This document shows positions 27,825-36,903 of a stretch of DNA of 64,000 bases, piece after piece; within the stretch, counting starts at the first letter, position 1; every line of letters starts with the position of its first letter. The translations under genes were made by a program, and so were the position numbers. Under the pieces are notes generated by a model that saw only the letters and a program-made list of their open reading frames with translations, had not been told where the DNA came from and did not search any database. Source of the stretch: Luteolibacter rhizosphaerae. GTDB taxonomy: Bacteria > Verrucomicrobiota > Verrucomicrobiia > Verrucomicrobiales > Akkermansiaceae. Location of the stretch: positions 248,001-312,000 of the forward strand of contig NZ_JAPDDR010000009.1 of the NCBI RefSeq assembly GCF_025950095.1. Direction: 5' to 3'.

Positions 27825-30800
27825 ATGTTGATCACGCGCTTCAAGAATCTTCACGAACGGGGCTTCGCCTTGATTTCGGCCCTCGTGGTATTGCCGCTAC
27901 TGGCAATCCTTATCATCGGTCTGTTGGGCTTGTCCACGATCGAGATCCGCAAGACCAGCACGCAGATGGCGCGCGATCATGCCCGCGCCAACGCCCGTCT
28001 CGCGCTGGCGATGGCGATCGGGCAGTTGCAAAAGCATCTGGGACCGGACCAACGGGTAAGCGCGGATTCGCGCCTGCTGGAAGAGGATGTGGGACCGACG
28101 CAATCCTCGCGTCTGGCACAGCCGCATTGGGTGAATGTCTGGCGCTCCACGCGTGAAGACGGGTCTCCTTACATCATGCGGAATGCCGATGACGGCGGCC
28201 TCTATGATCGCCGCGCGATGGGCAACTGGGATCGCGAGGAGGAGCGCATCACCGCGCTGGTGAGCGGTAACGAAGGCAAGATGCGCTACTGGCAGGGTGA
28301 GGACAACCGGACTCCCTCCGATGACGAGATGGTGGAACTGGTGGGACCGGGGAGCGTGAAGGATGACGATGCCAACAGCCTCGTCTCCGCGCCGGAGGTG
28401 GCGCTGATGGAGGGTGAAGAAACCAAGGGCACCTATGCCTGGTGGGTGGGAGATCTCGGCGCGCGGGCGAACATCGCGACACCCGATGGCTCGCAGGAAT
28501 CGCGGGCGAATCTTGCTTCCCTGCGCGCGACGATGCTCTCGCAGGATGCCTCGCTCGCTGCAGTGGGATCGCAGGAGGACATGGAGAACGGGCAGCGCTC
28601 GAAGATGATCACGCAAGGTCAGCTGACCTTGGGCGGGGTTGATCAGGATTTGGCGAAGGCGCACTTCCACGATCTCACGACGGATTCGCTGGGGCTCCTG
28701 ACGGATGTCCGCCAAGGCGGACTGAAGAAGGATCTGACCGCCTACCTGGTCAGCGACGGGAGCATCGGCCGCGAGGGCAACGACTCGATCGGCATCGACG
28801 ACAGCGACCGACTGGTGGGGCCGCGCAACGGAATCGCGGACGGACAATCCGGCAGCCCGGGCCAGGCCGACCGCTATTTGAATATCTCGCCCACCTTCGG
28901 GCTGCTGCGCGACTGGGCCCGCCGGGCGGATCAGGCTTCCTTCGGCAGCTACAAGACTTCGGCGGATTACCCTCTGGCCAATGGCAACAAGGTGGAGTTC
29001 CGCAAGATGGGCGATACCGAGCTGGCACCGGTGCTGGTGGAGGGCTCCGTCTACTACAACATCAGCTATTACAAGCGGCCCGGGGTGGACGCCACCAGCC
29101 CCTACGGGATGCGCCTGCACCTATACCCGCGGGTGGTACTATGGAACCCGTACAACTTCGACATGACCATCGGCGACTCGATGATCAACATGCAGGTGAA
29201 CGGGAAGAAGATGATCCAGGTCACGATGCAGAACAACAGCGTGAAGACCTACGACATGCTGTGGGGCCCGGCCGACGGCAACACGCAGGACGGCGGTGCC
29301 GCTCCGGGCAATCTCTACTTCCGCATGCAGGGGGCAACGCTCGGTGCCGGTGAATCCGTGATGTGGTCGCCAGCGGGCAACCGCGCTTATTCGGAGGTGG
29401 AGTTCTCGCCGAATGTCCTCACTCCCGGGATGGGTCCCAGCCCGAGCCGGAGCTTCTATCAGGACTCGCGTCAGGACAACAAGGCGCTCTTCTACCCCTA
29501 TGCTTCCGGTTGGCCGCCTTCCGCTGGCGTGAAGTACAACTGTCTGCCGGGCATCCCGAAATTCTGGCGCGAGTATGTGATGGCGAAGCCGCCGGGCAAC
29601 GTGCAGGACGCCGGCTATACCCAGGCGGACGACTACCGGATGATCTGGAAGCCGCTCACCGGCGGCGGCGCCATGACGCGGGATACCTTCAACCGCATGC
29701 CCGCCGCGCGCTTCATTTCCTGTGCCTACCAGTACGGGGATGAGGACGAGATGCCGGTGGTGTGGAGCTATCTGGACCCGGTCACCTTCGTCAATTCGTC
29801 GGTGGAGAACCCGGCGATCCAGTCCCCGCCAGACCGCCGGACCCGCGATGGCTTCCGCTTGCGCTGGTTCGACGAGCACCAGTCGAACCGGATCGGATCC
29901 GGCAGCCTGGCGAGTACCTCGCACTTCGACTGCGCCCCGCTCGCGAACTGGAACATGCGCGGGTCCTACTTCTTCCGGAATCCTTTCGATAACGTGACCG
30001 ACGTGGCGCCGAACTTCTTCGGCATCTACACCCGCGACCTCTTCGATGCCGCGATCGATTGGAACGAGATGACGCCGCGCTTCGAGAACGGGATGTTCCG
30101 GGGCGATCCCTTCGAACAACCGGTGAAGTTCCTGCACCCGCGGATCCTCTTCGACGTGCCGCGCCGGGGTGCCGAGGTGTCCTCGCTGGGTGCCTTCCAG
30201 CATGTGAACTTCTCGCAGATGATGTGGCAGCCGACTTACGCCTTCGGTAACTCGCTGGCCGAGCCGCGGGTGGGGCTCGACCGCACCGAGCCACGCCGGA
30301 GCGATCGACTCAACCGCGACAAGGGCGGCTGGAACCAAGACACGATCGGCTACTCCACGGACGGTCGGTCGAACACCAACGACGGCAACCCGACTTCCAA
30401 CGAGGACAACTGGGCCTACCATGCCCGCGACTTCCTCGACCAGATCGCGATCGACCAGAACCTGATCTTCGACCTGAGCTACGAGCTGAACCACTCGCTG
30501 TGGGACGAGTTCTTCCTCTCCAGCGGCAGCAGCGCGGACAAGAACGCCTTCCTCTCCGATGCGACGGTCTCGCCGCTTCCCAACGGACGCATGCGCCTGA
30601 TCTCCGGCGATGCGGAGTCCGCCAACGCCGACATCCAGAACTTCCACCGTGCAGCCGCACGCTTGGGAGTGGACGGCGCCTTCAACGTGAACTCCACCAG
30701 CGTCACCGCGTGGGAATCCGTGCTTTTGTCCAGCGTGGGAGCCCAGTTCGGCGATGACGTGGTGACCTTCCCGCGCATCCCGGGAATCAACAACAAGTTC

Positions 30801-31418
30801 AGCGGCAAGGAAGCGGACTCACGCGAGGCATGGAGCGGGCAACGGACCCTGACGCGGGACGAGGTGCGCAAGCTCGCCGAGGAGATCGTGCGCCAGGTGA
30901 AACTGCGCGGGCCCTTCCTCTCCATGAGCGACTTCGTGAACCGCCGCCTGACCAACGAGACGGCCGGCAAGAAGGGCGCGCTGCAGGAAGCGATCGACCG
31001 GGCCGGCATCAACGCCGCCTTCCAAGGCCTGTGGCCGCTCGACAACACGAAATCGCTGCCGAACTTCACCCACCCCGACCACATCCAGGACGCCACCCGG
31101 ATGGAGCAACGCAACAAGCCGGACACCACCGCGTGGGGTGCGCTCGGCTTCCTGACCCAGGCGGACGTGATGCAGTTCCTCGGGCCCGCGCTTTCCGCCC
31201 GCTCGGACACTTTCGTGGTCCGCGCTTACGGCAGCAGCATGAACTCCGAGGGCGAACTTGAGGCCGAGGCCTGGTGCGAGGCGGTGGTCCAGCGCCTGCC
31301 CGAACCGCTCAAGCCGGACTCCAGCGGATTGAACCCGGAGCGCTCCGAGACCGAGTCGGACTTCGGCAGACGCTTCGAGGTCAAGCGCTTCCGCTGGCTG
31401 AGCAAGGACGAGGTGTGA
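27825..31418 (+). CDS. large pilin-like protein resembling Verru_Chthon cassette protein A
   Basis: A 1197-residue protein. The N-terminus HERGFALISALVVLPLLAILIIGLLGLSTIEIR has a basic leader, a Gly-Phe type IV prepilin/PilX-like junction (G13-F14) and one membrane helix with Glu/Ile at the end. A long extracellular part follows, with features such as FGLLRDWARRADQ, MRLHLYPRVVLWNPYN and FFRNPFDNV. Size, N-terminus and the 'YPRVVLWNPYN' type motif match my memory of Verru_Chthon cassette protein A (TIGR02600); the partner genes B, C and D of that cassette are not next to it. Probable role: a pseudopilin-like component of a type IV pilus or secretion-related structure. The ~240-base gap before it holds the terminator above and a promoter. 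Confidence 0.65.
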   Translation: MLITRFKNLHERGFALISALVVLPLLAILIIGLLGLSTIEIRKTSTQMARDHARANARLALAMAIGQLQKHLGPDQRVSADSRLLEEDVGPTQSSRLAQPHWVNVWRSTREDGSPYIMRNADDGGLYDRRAMGNWDREEERITALVSGNEGKMRYWQGEDNRTPSDDEMVELVGPGSVKDDDANSLVSAPEVALMEGEETKGTYAWWVGDLGARANIATPDGSQESRANLASLRATMLSQDASLAAVGSQEDMENGQRSKMITQGQLTLGGVDQDLAKAHFHDLTTDSLGLLTDVRQGGLKKDLTAYLVSDGSIGREGNDSIGIDDSDRLVGPRNGIADGQSGSPGQADRYLNISPTFGLLRDWARRADQASFGSYKTSADYPLANGNKVEFRKMGDTELAPVLVEGSVYYNISYYKRPGVDATSPYGMRLHLYPRVVLWNPYNFDMTIGDSMINMQVNGKKMIQVTMQNNSVKTYDMLWGPADGNTQDGGAAPGNLYFRMQGATLGAGESVMWSPAGNRAYSEVEFSPNVLTPGMGPSPSRSFYQDSRQDNKALFYPYASGWPPSAGVKYNCLPGIPKFWREYVMAKPPGNVQDAGYTQADDYRMIWKPLTGGGAMTRDTFNRMPAARFISCAYQYGDEDEMPVVWSYLDPVTFVNSSVENPAIQSPPDRRTRDGFRLRWFDEHQSNRIGSGSLASTSHFDCAPLANWNMRGSYFFRNPFDNVTDVAPNFFGIYTRDLFDAAIDWNEMTPRFENGMFRGDPFEQPVKFLHPRILFDVPRRGAEVSSLGAFQHVNFSQMMWQPTYAFGNSLAEPRVGLDRTEPRRSDRLNRDKGGWNQDTIGYSTDGRSNTNDGNPTSNEDNWAYHARDFLDQIAIDQNLIFDLSYELNHSLWDEFFLSSGSSADKNAFLSDATVSPLPNGRMRLISGDAESANADIQNFHRAAARLGVDGAFNVNSTSVTAWESVLLSSVGAQFGDDVVTFPRIPGINNKFSGKEADSREAWSGQRTLTRDEVRKLAEEIVRQVKLRGPFLSMSDFVNRRLTNETAGKKGALQEAIDRAGINAAFQGLWPLDNTKSLPNFTHPDHIQDATRMEQRNKPDTTAWGALGFLTQADVMQFLGPALSARSDTFVVRAYGSSMNSEGELEAEAWCEAVVQRLPEPLKPDSSGLNPERSETESDFGRRFEVKRFRWLSKDEV

Positions 31419-31467
31419 GCTGCGAAAATCGTCACTTGGTGGCGTTTCCGTGGAAATAAAGTAGCCT

Positions 31468-31490
31468 GACCCACGTATCTGGCGTGGGTC
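31468..31490 (+). promoter_or_regulatory. hairpin ending exactly at the start codon of the DUF1592 cytochrome gene
   Basis: gacccacg / cgtgggtc form a perfect 8-bp stem with a 7-base loop (tatctgg). The last stem base is adjacent to the ATG at 31491. No Shine-Dalgarno sequence is visible apart from it, so the hairpin would cover the initiation region. Confidence 0.6.
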
Positions 31491-33809
31491 ATGCGTATCC
31501 TTTCCTATCATCTCCTTCTCGGATTCTCCGGCGCCCTGCTGGCGCAGGAGGTGCCGCCGACGGGAGATGCGATCTACTCGCAGCACTGCGCTTCCTGCCA
31601 CGGCAAGAACGGCGAGGGCGTGGAGGACGAGTGCGACGAGCCGCTGCATGGCGAGCGCTCGCTGGTTTCGCTGGCGAAGTACATCGACAAGCGGATGCCG
31701 GAAGATGACCCGGACATCCTGGATGCCGAGCAATCGCGCAAGGTGGCCGAATACATCTACGGCAGCTTCTACTCGCCCGAGGCGAGGGCGAAGACCGGCA
31801 CCCCGCCGAAGATGGCCGTGGCCCGCCTGACCAACCGGCAGTACCGCGAATCCGTGGCCGATCTGCTCGGCAGCTTCGGCAAGATCACCGTACCCGGCGA
31901 AGGCCGCGGGCTGAAGGCGCAGTACTTCCAGTCGGACGGGATGAACAAGAAGGCGCGCAAGGTGCTCGACCGCGAGGACCAGCGACTGGACTTCGAATTC
32001 GGCGAGGGCGCCCCGGTCGAGGGAATCACGCCCGACCAATTTTCGATCGCATGGGATGGCTCCCTGATTGCACCGGCGACGGGCTGGTATGAGTTCCGCC
32101 TCAGCACTCCGAACGGCGCCCGCGTCTATCTGAACGGCGAGCGCCAGGAGGGCGACGGCAACTTCCGCGACGACAGCAGCGCGAAGCGGCAGACCACACT
32201 GATCGACTCATGGGTAAGCTCCGGCGCGGAGGTGCGTGTGCAGACGGCGCGGATCTTCCTGCTCGGGGGGCGCAGCTATCCCTTCCGTCTGGACTACTTC
32301 AAGTTCCAGGAGAAGCGCGGGATGGTGAAGCTGGAGTGGAAGCAACCGCGCGCCGACTGGGCCGTGCTTGAGGCTCCCTACCTCTCCCCTGCCGAGGCCG
32401 CCCACGTGACCATCGTGGACACCGCCTTCCCACCCGACGATGCGAGCGAGGGCTACGAGCGCGGCACCGAAGTTTCCAAGGCGTGGCATGAGGCCGTCAC
32501 AGCATCGGCCATCGATGTCTCGAACTCGGTGGTCGCGCGCCTGCAGCGTCTGAGCGGCGCGAAGGACGACGCCCCGGACCGGGTGCAAAAGCTGAAGGAT
32601 TTCTGCGCGACTTTCACGGAGCGTGCCTTCCGGCGTCCTCTCGATGAGGAGCTACGCCAGACTTACGTCGAGCGAGCCTTCGCCGAGGGCGTGGCACCGG
32701 ATCAGGCGGTGAAACGCGCGGTGATCCTGGTCCTCACCTCCCCGCGCTTCCTCTACCCGGAGCTCGGCAAGAGCAAGGACGACTTCACCGTGGCCTCGCG
32801 ACTGGCGCTGGGCCTGTGGGATTCGCTGCCTGACCAAGCGCTCGCCGATGCGGCGAAGTCCGGCCAGCTCCGCAACGCCGATCAGCTCAAGGCGCAGGCG
32901 CAGCGGATGATCGCCGACCCGCGGGCGAAGGCGAAGACGAACGAGTTCTTCCAACGCTGGCTCAAGCTCGACAGCGAGGCGGACCTACAGAAGGACGCCG
33001 AGGATTATCCCGGCTTCGATGCCCCGTTGGTGGCGGATCTCCGGCGCTCGCTGGAACTCTTCGTCGAGCGCGTGATCTGGAGCGAGAAGTCGGATTACCG
33101 CGAGTTGTTAGAAGCGGACTACCTGCTGCTAAACGAGCGGCTGGCAAAGTTCTACAACCTGCCGATGCCCGAGGGCGGTGGCTTCCAGCCGGTGAAGGTG
33201 GATCCCGCGCAACGCGCCGGCGTACTGACCCATCCCTACCTGCTCGCCCGACTGGCGCATCATGACTCTACCTCCCCGATCCACCGCGGTGTCTTCCTCA
33301 CGCGCAACGTGCTCGGCGGACTGCTCAAGCCACCGCCGGAGGCGATCGCCTTCGAGGACCACAAGTTCGATCCGAAGATGACGATGCGGGAGAAGGTTGC
33401 GGAGATGACCCGCAACGCGAACTGCATGACCTGCCACGAGACGATCAACCCGCTGGGCTTCTCGCTGGAGAACTTCGACGCCGTGGGCCGCTTCCGCACC
33501 AGCGAGAAGGACCGCCCGATCGACCCGATCGTGGACTACGTGTCGCAGGATGGCGAGCAACTCAAGCTCCACGGTCCGCGCGATCTGGCAAACCATGCCG
33601 CGAATTCGGAGGCCGCCCGCCGCGGCTTTATCCGCCAGCTTTTCCAATACGGGTTGAAGCAGAATCCCCCGGCCTATGGCTTGGACACGCTGTCGAAACT
33701 CGATGTCGCTTTCAATGCCTCCGGCCGGAATGTCCGGCAACTTCTCGTCGAAATGAACGCCTTCGCCGCGAGCCACGGCGTGAGCCACCCCGATCAAGCA
33801 AGCCGATGA
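31491..33809 (+). CDS. secreted c-type cytochrome with PA14 and DUF1592/1588/1585-type domains
   Basis: 772 residues with signal peptide MRILSYHLLLGFSGALLAQ. The first mature part is a cytochrome c domain (heme motif CASCH at residues 33-37). A DUF1587-type segment (RLTNRQYRESVADLL, ~106) and a PA14-like beta domain (~145-290; WDGSLIAPATGWYEFRLSTPNGARVYLNG) follow. DUF1595/DUF1592/DUF1588 regions then run from ~350 to 640 (AFRRPLDEELRQTY, LTSPRFLYPE, RAGVLTHPYLLARLAHHDSTSPIHRGVFL). A second heme motif CMTCH (645-649) lies inside the DUF1588 end (NCMTCHETINPLGFSLENFDAVGRFR), then DUF1585. Such proteins are typical of Planctomycetes and Verrucomicrobia. The role is not established; electron transfer linked to polysaccharide breakdown has been suggested. 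It overlaps the DUF1552 gene by ATGA. Confidence 0.9.
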   Translation: MRILSYHLLLGFSGALLAQEVPPTGDAIYSQHCASCHGKNGEGVEDECDEPLHGERSLVSLAKYIDKRMPEDDPDILDAEQSRKVAEYIYGSFYSPEARAKTGTPPKMAVARLTNRQYRESVADLLGSFGKITVPGEGRGLKAQYFQSDGMNKKARKVLDREDQRLDFEFGEGAPVEGITPDQFSIAWDGSLIAPATGWYEFRLSTPNGARVYLNGERQEGDGNFRDDSSAKRQTTLIDSWVSSGAEVRVQTARIFLLGGRSYPFRLDYFKFQEKRGMVKLEWKQPRADWAVLEAPYLSPAEAAHVTIVDTAFPPDDASEGYERGTEVSKAWHEAVTASAIDVSNSVVARLQRLSGAKDDAPDRVQKLKDFCATFTERAFRRPLDEELRQTYVERAFAEGVAPDQAVKRAVILVLTSPRFLYPELGKSKDDFTVASRLALGLWDSLPDQALADAAKSGQLRNADQLKAQAQRMIADPRAKAKTNEFFQRWLKLDSEADLQKDAEDYPGFDAPLVADLRRSLELFVERVIWSEKSDYRELLEADYLLLNERLAKFYNLPMPEGGGFQPVKVDPAQRAGVLTHPYLLARLAHHDSTSPIHRGVFLTRNVLGGLLKPPPEAIAFEDHKFDPKMTMREKVAEMTRNANCMTCHETINPLGFSLENFDAVGRFRTSEKDRPIDPIVDYVSQDGEQLKLHGPRDLANHAANSEAARRGFIRQLFQYGLKQNPPAYGLDTLSKLDVAFNASGRNVRQLLVEMNAFAASHGVSHPDQASR

Positions 33810-35119
33810 ACCTCTCGACCCGCCGCCGCTTCCTCCGCCAGCTTGGTCTTTCCGCCGCCGCGCTGCCCTTCCTCCCTTCCCTGCCCTCGCTCGCACAGGG
33901 CAATGGTGCGGCCAAGATGCAGCGGATCATCTTCCTCTTCACACCGAACGGGACGATCCCGCCGGAATTCTGGCCGGACCAAACGGGACCGGAGTTCCAG
34001 CTCAAGCGCATCCTTGCGCCGCTGGAGCCCTTCAAGAACCGGCTGATGACCCTGAAGGGCGTGCACAACAAGATCCGCGGCGATGGCGACGGCCACATGC
34101 GCGGGATCAGTTGCTTGCTGACCGCGGACGAGCTCCTGCCCGGGAACATCCAAGGCGGTAGCGACAAGCCGGCCGGCTGGGCGCGGAACATTTCGATCGA
34201 CCAGGAGATCCGGAACTTCCTGCAAGCGCGGCCGGAGACGGCCACGCGCTTCGGCTCGCTGGAGCTCGGTGTGGCGGTGCCGAACCGCGCCGATCCGTGG
34301 ACCCGCGAATCCTACGCCGGCGCGAACCAGCCGCTGGCCCCGCTCAGCGATCCCTACGCCGTCTTCGACAAACTCTACGGCCAAGCCAAGGACCGCGAGA
34401 ATCTCGGCAGCGTGCTGGATGAGGTGCGCGATGACCTGAAGAAGATCGGCTCGAACATCGATGCGGAGGAGAAGGACCTGTTAGACAAGCATGCCACCTT
34501 CGTGCGCGAGATGGAGCAGGACCTCCAGAGCGCGAACACGCAGAACCTGATGTTCCCGCCGCCTGCCCTCGAACAAGGCGTGGCCCTGGACAACGACGGC
34601 ATCCCGAAGATCAGCACGATGCAGGCGGACCTGCTGGTGAATGCCTTCGCCAACGGCATGGCCCGCGTCGCCACCCTTCAATACACGAACAGCGTGGGTC
34701 AGGCGCGCATGCGCTGGCTGGACATCCACGAGGACCACCACCACCTCTCCCACGAGCCCGACAACAACGTGGACGCGCAGGAGAAGCTGGTGAAGATCAA
34801 CATCTGGCTCTGCGAACAACTCGCCTACCTGACCAAAAAGCTCGACTCCATCCCCGAGCCGGGAGGCCAAGGCACGATGCTGGACAACACGACCATCGTC
34901 TGGACCAACGAGCTGGGCAAAGGCAACAGCCACACGCTGGACAATATCCCCTTCGTGCTGGTCGGCGGCGGCTTGGGCTTCAAGACCGGACAGGCGATGG
35001 ACTTCGGTGATACCACCCACAACCGACTCTGGCTCTCGATCGCCCACGCCTTCGGCCACCACATCCCGACCTTCGGCCACAAAGACTTCAGCCAAGGCGG
35101 ACCGCTGGGATTGAGCTGA
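33806..35119 (+). CDS. Tat-exported DUF1552 protein
   Basis: A 437-residue protein beginning MNLSTRRRFLRQLGLSAAALPFLPSLPSLA, a twin-arginine (RRRFL) signal. The rest matches DUF1552 landmarks: IIFLFTPNGTIPPEFWPD, LKGVHNKIRGDGDGHMRGISCLLTA, SIDQEIRNFL, DLLVNAFANGMARVATLQYTNSVGQ, HHLSHEPD, VWTNELGKGNSHTLDNIPFVLVGG. The alkaline-phosphatase-like layout resembles DUF1501 proteins. ATGA overlap with the cytochrome gene means translation is coupled; DUF1592+DUF1552 pairs are the usual arrangement in these phyla. Tat export implies a cofactor or folded state before export. Confidence 0.9.
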   Translation: MNLSTRRRFLRQLGLSAAALPFLPSLPSLAQGNGAAKMQRIIFLFTPNGTIPPEFWPDQTGPEFQLKRILAPLEPFKNRLMTLKGVHNKIRGDGDGHMRGISCLLTADELLPGNIQGGSDKPAGWARNISIDQEIRNFLQARPETATRFGSLELGVAVPNRADPWTRESYAGANQPLAPLSDPYAVFDKLYGQAKDRENLGSVLDEVRDDLKKIGSNIDAEEKDLLDKHATFVREMEQDLQSANTQNLMFPPPALEQGVALDNDGIPKISTMQADLLVNAFANGMARVATLQYTNSVGQARMRWLDIHEDHHHLSHEPDNNVDAQEKLVKINIWLCEQLAYLTKKLDSIPEPGGQGTMLDNTTIVWTNELGKGNSHTLDNIPFVLVGGGLGFKTGQAMDFGDTTHNRLWLSIAHAFGHHIPTFGHKDFSQGGPLGLS

Positions 35120-35137
35120 GCCCGTTCCTGCGCCACC

Positions 35138-35746
35138 ATGGCGCGAGTGGACTTCTTCCAGACCCCAGACCTCAACCTGCTTCCCCGGGATGGGACCGTG
35201 ATCTATCACGGTCCGATTCTCGGAGAAGTCCTGGCGCGGGATCACCTTGAAGGCTTGCAGACCGAGGTGCCTTGGCAACGCGACGAGCTGGTGATGTTCG
35301 GCAAGCGGGTCGTCACCTCCCGCGAGGTCGCGTGGTTCGGAGACCCGGGACTTGCCTACACTTACTCGGGCTCCACCAAGCAGCCAATGCCTTGGAGCGA
35401 AAGACTGCTCCAACTGAAGGCTCTGGTAGAGCAGAGATCAGGAACGGTCTTCAATAGCTGCCTGGTCAACTTCTACCACAAGGGTGAAGAAGGCATGGGA
35501 TGGCATAGCGATGACGAAAAGAGCATCGAGAGGGACTCCGCCATCGCCTCGCTGAGCCTCGGGGCGGAGCGGCGCTTCGACTTCCGGCACAAGGAGACCC
35601 GGGAGAAGGTGGAGGTGATGCTGGAGAACGGAAGCCTGCTGGTGATGCAGGGAGAGACGCAGCGGCATTGGCAGCATCAGCTACCACCGACGAAGAAGGT
35701 GAGCGCGGCGCGGATCAACCTCACATTCCGCAGGATGGCGAGGTAG
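35138..35746 (+). CDS. alkB: AlkB-like 2-oxoglutarate/Fe(II) dioxygenase
   Basis: A 202-residue protein. The facial triad is visible: His123 and Asp125 in WHSDD and His180 in HWQHQLPP. Arg192 and Arg198 of RINLTFR would bind 2-oxoglutarate, and the NFYHKGEEGMGWHSDDE stretch is the ALKBH2/3-type signature. Family role: oxidative demethylation of alkylated DNA/RNA bases (1-methyladenine, 3-methylcytosine). The end of the gene, including its TAG stop, lies inside a palindromic repeat element (35740-35863). Not obviously in an operon with the DUF1552 gene, although only 18 bases separate them. No LexA-like palindrome seen nearby. Confidence 0.9.
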   Translation: MARVDFFQTPDLNLLPRDGTVIYHGPILGEVLARDHLEGLQTEVPWQRDELVMFGKRVVTSREVAWFGDPGLAYTYSGSTKQPMPWSERLLQLKALVEQRSGTVFNSCLVNFYHKGEEGMGWHSDDEKSIERDSAIASLSLGAERRFDFRHKETREKVEVMLENGSLLVMQGETQRHWQHQLPPTKKVSAARINLTFRRMAR

Positions 35747-35863
35747 TCCGCACACGCCGTGTGCGGACGAAGCAGTTCTGGCAGCGGAATATACCGGAGG
35801 GCCCTCGGGGTGATGCGGCAACAAGGGTGCCTTCATCCGCACACGGCGTGTGCGGACTACCTC
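35740..35863. repeat. REP/MITE-like element with 28-bp inverted ends
   Basis: The left arm (35740-35767) and right arm (35836-35863) are near-perfect reverse complements, starting 'gaggtagtccgcacac'. Each arm is itself a palindrome (tccgcacacg / cgtgtgcgga), so it folds as two hairpins around a 68-base unique centre. It contains the last sense codon and stop codon of the AlkB-like gene and fills the gap before the convergent gene. No transposase is inside. The architecture is that of a BIME/REP doublet or small MITE. Confidence 0.75.
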
Positions 35864-35868
35864 CGTGA

Positions 35869-36780
35869 CTACTGCTCCGGCACCAAGATTACCTGCCGGA
35901 GATCCATCACGGCGGCTCCGGGCTTGTAGAGTGCGCGAACTTCGAGAGCTTGGGGACCCGGCTTGTCGAAGCTCAACTTGCCCACGACACGCTCCTTGAA
36001 GTTCTGGAAGTGGCCGGTGTCTTCCACGGTAAACTTCGCGCTCTGACCTGCGCACTTGATCTCCACCTCGCTGCCACCGCTGTCCTTGCCACAGCCCTGC
36101 CAGATATGGATCGAGTAGGTGCCCGGCTTCACGACTTGGAAATGCCATGAGGCCCAATCCTGCGGATTCACCCAGAAGCCGAGCGTGTTCTTCGCCTCCG
36201 CGCGCTCATACTTGAGTTTCTCCCCCCGCACTTGCGCGCGACTGGAGTGCAGGATGATGCGTCCACCGCTGAGTTGGACCGGGGCGGCATATGCCTTGGT
36301 GACGAAGTCGCTCTCCGGATAGTCCTCGTGGCAGCTCGCGCACTGCATCAGCCGTCCGCGCCCGGTGATCTGCGTGGCCTTCGCATCCACGGTGAAATAC
36401 TCCCAGTCCCCGCCTTCGGGGAAGTATCCCTTCTCGCGCTTGAGCATGCCGGTGAAGAGTTGGGTGGAGTCGCTGCCCCGCGCCAGCTTCTCCTTCAGGA
36501 TTACGCTGCCTTCCGGGAACTTGCCCCAGGGATCAAAGACCCGCAGCACGGCGTCCGCGCTCGCATGAATGAGGAGGCGTGCGCCCTCGTGCGGACCTTC
36601 CTTCGGAGATCTCAAACCAGGCTCGCCGCAGAGCAGCGCGACCTTCGCCGCCATGTCCACCGGCACCGGGGTGAGGCACTCCATCCCGGTCTTCTCCTTT
36701 GCGAGCTTCAGTAGATCCTCGTCCGAAGGGAGTGCGTGGAGCGGCAGGACAAGCGCGGCAGCAAGGAGGACGGTCTTCAT
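35869..36780 (-). CDS. secreted cytochrome P460-type heme protein with beta-domain tail
   Basis: 303 residues from the ATG at 36780 (signal peptide MKTVLLAAALVLPLHA); a longer frame upstream to 36897 lacks a signal. Residues ~60-165 fit the cytochrome P460 domain (ILKEKLARGSDSTQLFTGMLKREKGYFPEGGDWEYFTVD), ending with the c-type heme motif CASCH (147-151). Residues ~185-303 form a carbohydrate-binding-like beta domain (GFWVNPQDWASWHFQVVKPGTYSIHIWQGCGKDSGGSEVEI), similar to DUF5077-type modules attached to secreted planctomycete proteins. Predicted periplasmic heme protein; substrate unknown. It is divergent from the PDZ gene at 36904. Confidence 0.75.
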   Translation of the reverse strand: MKTVLLAAALVLPLHALPSDEDLLKLAKEKTGMECLTPVPVDMAAKVALLCGEPGLRSPKEGPHEGARLLIHASADAVLRVFDPWGKFPEGSVILKEKLARGSDSTQLFTGMLKREKGYFPEGGDWEYFTVDAKATQITGRGRLMQCASCHEDYPESDFVTKAYAAPVQLSGGRIILHSSRAQVRGEKLKYERAEAKNTLGFWVNPQDWASWHFQVVKPGTYSIHIWQGCGKDSGGSEVEIKCAGQSAKFTVEDTGHFQNFKERVVGKLSFDKPGPQALEVRALYKPGAAVMDLRQVILVPEQ

Positions 36781-36903
36781 GCGGCATCCTTGCTCGACTG
36801 TGGGCGGAAGTCCGTCAAGCCCTTGTAAAATCCGGAATCCGTCCGAATTTTTACGATTCGGAAAGACAACTGATCCCGCTGTGGCTCGCTTTCTCACACG
36901 ACT

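Noticed and set aside
29139-30647. 502-residue open frame antisense to the pilin-like gene
   Set aside because: No motifs; composition typical of an antisense shadow.
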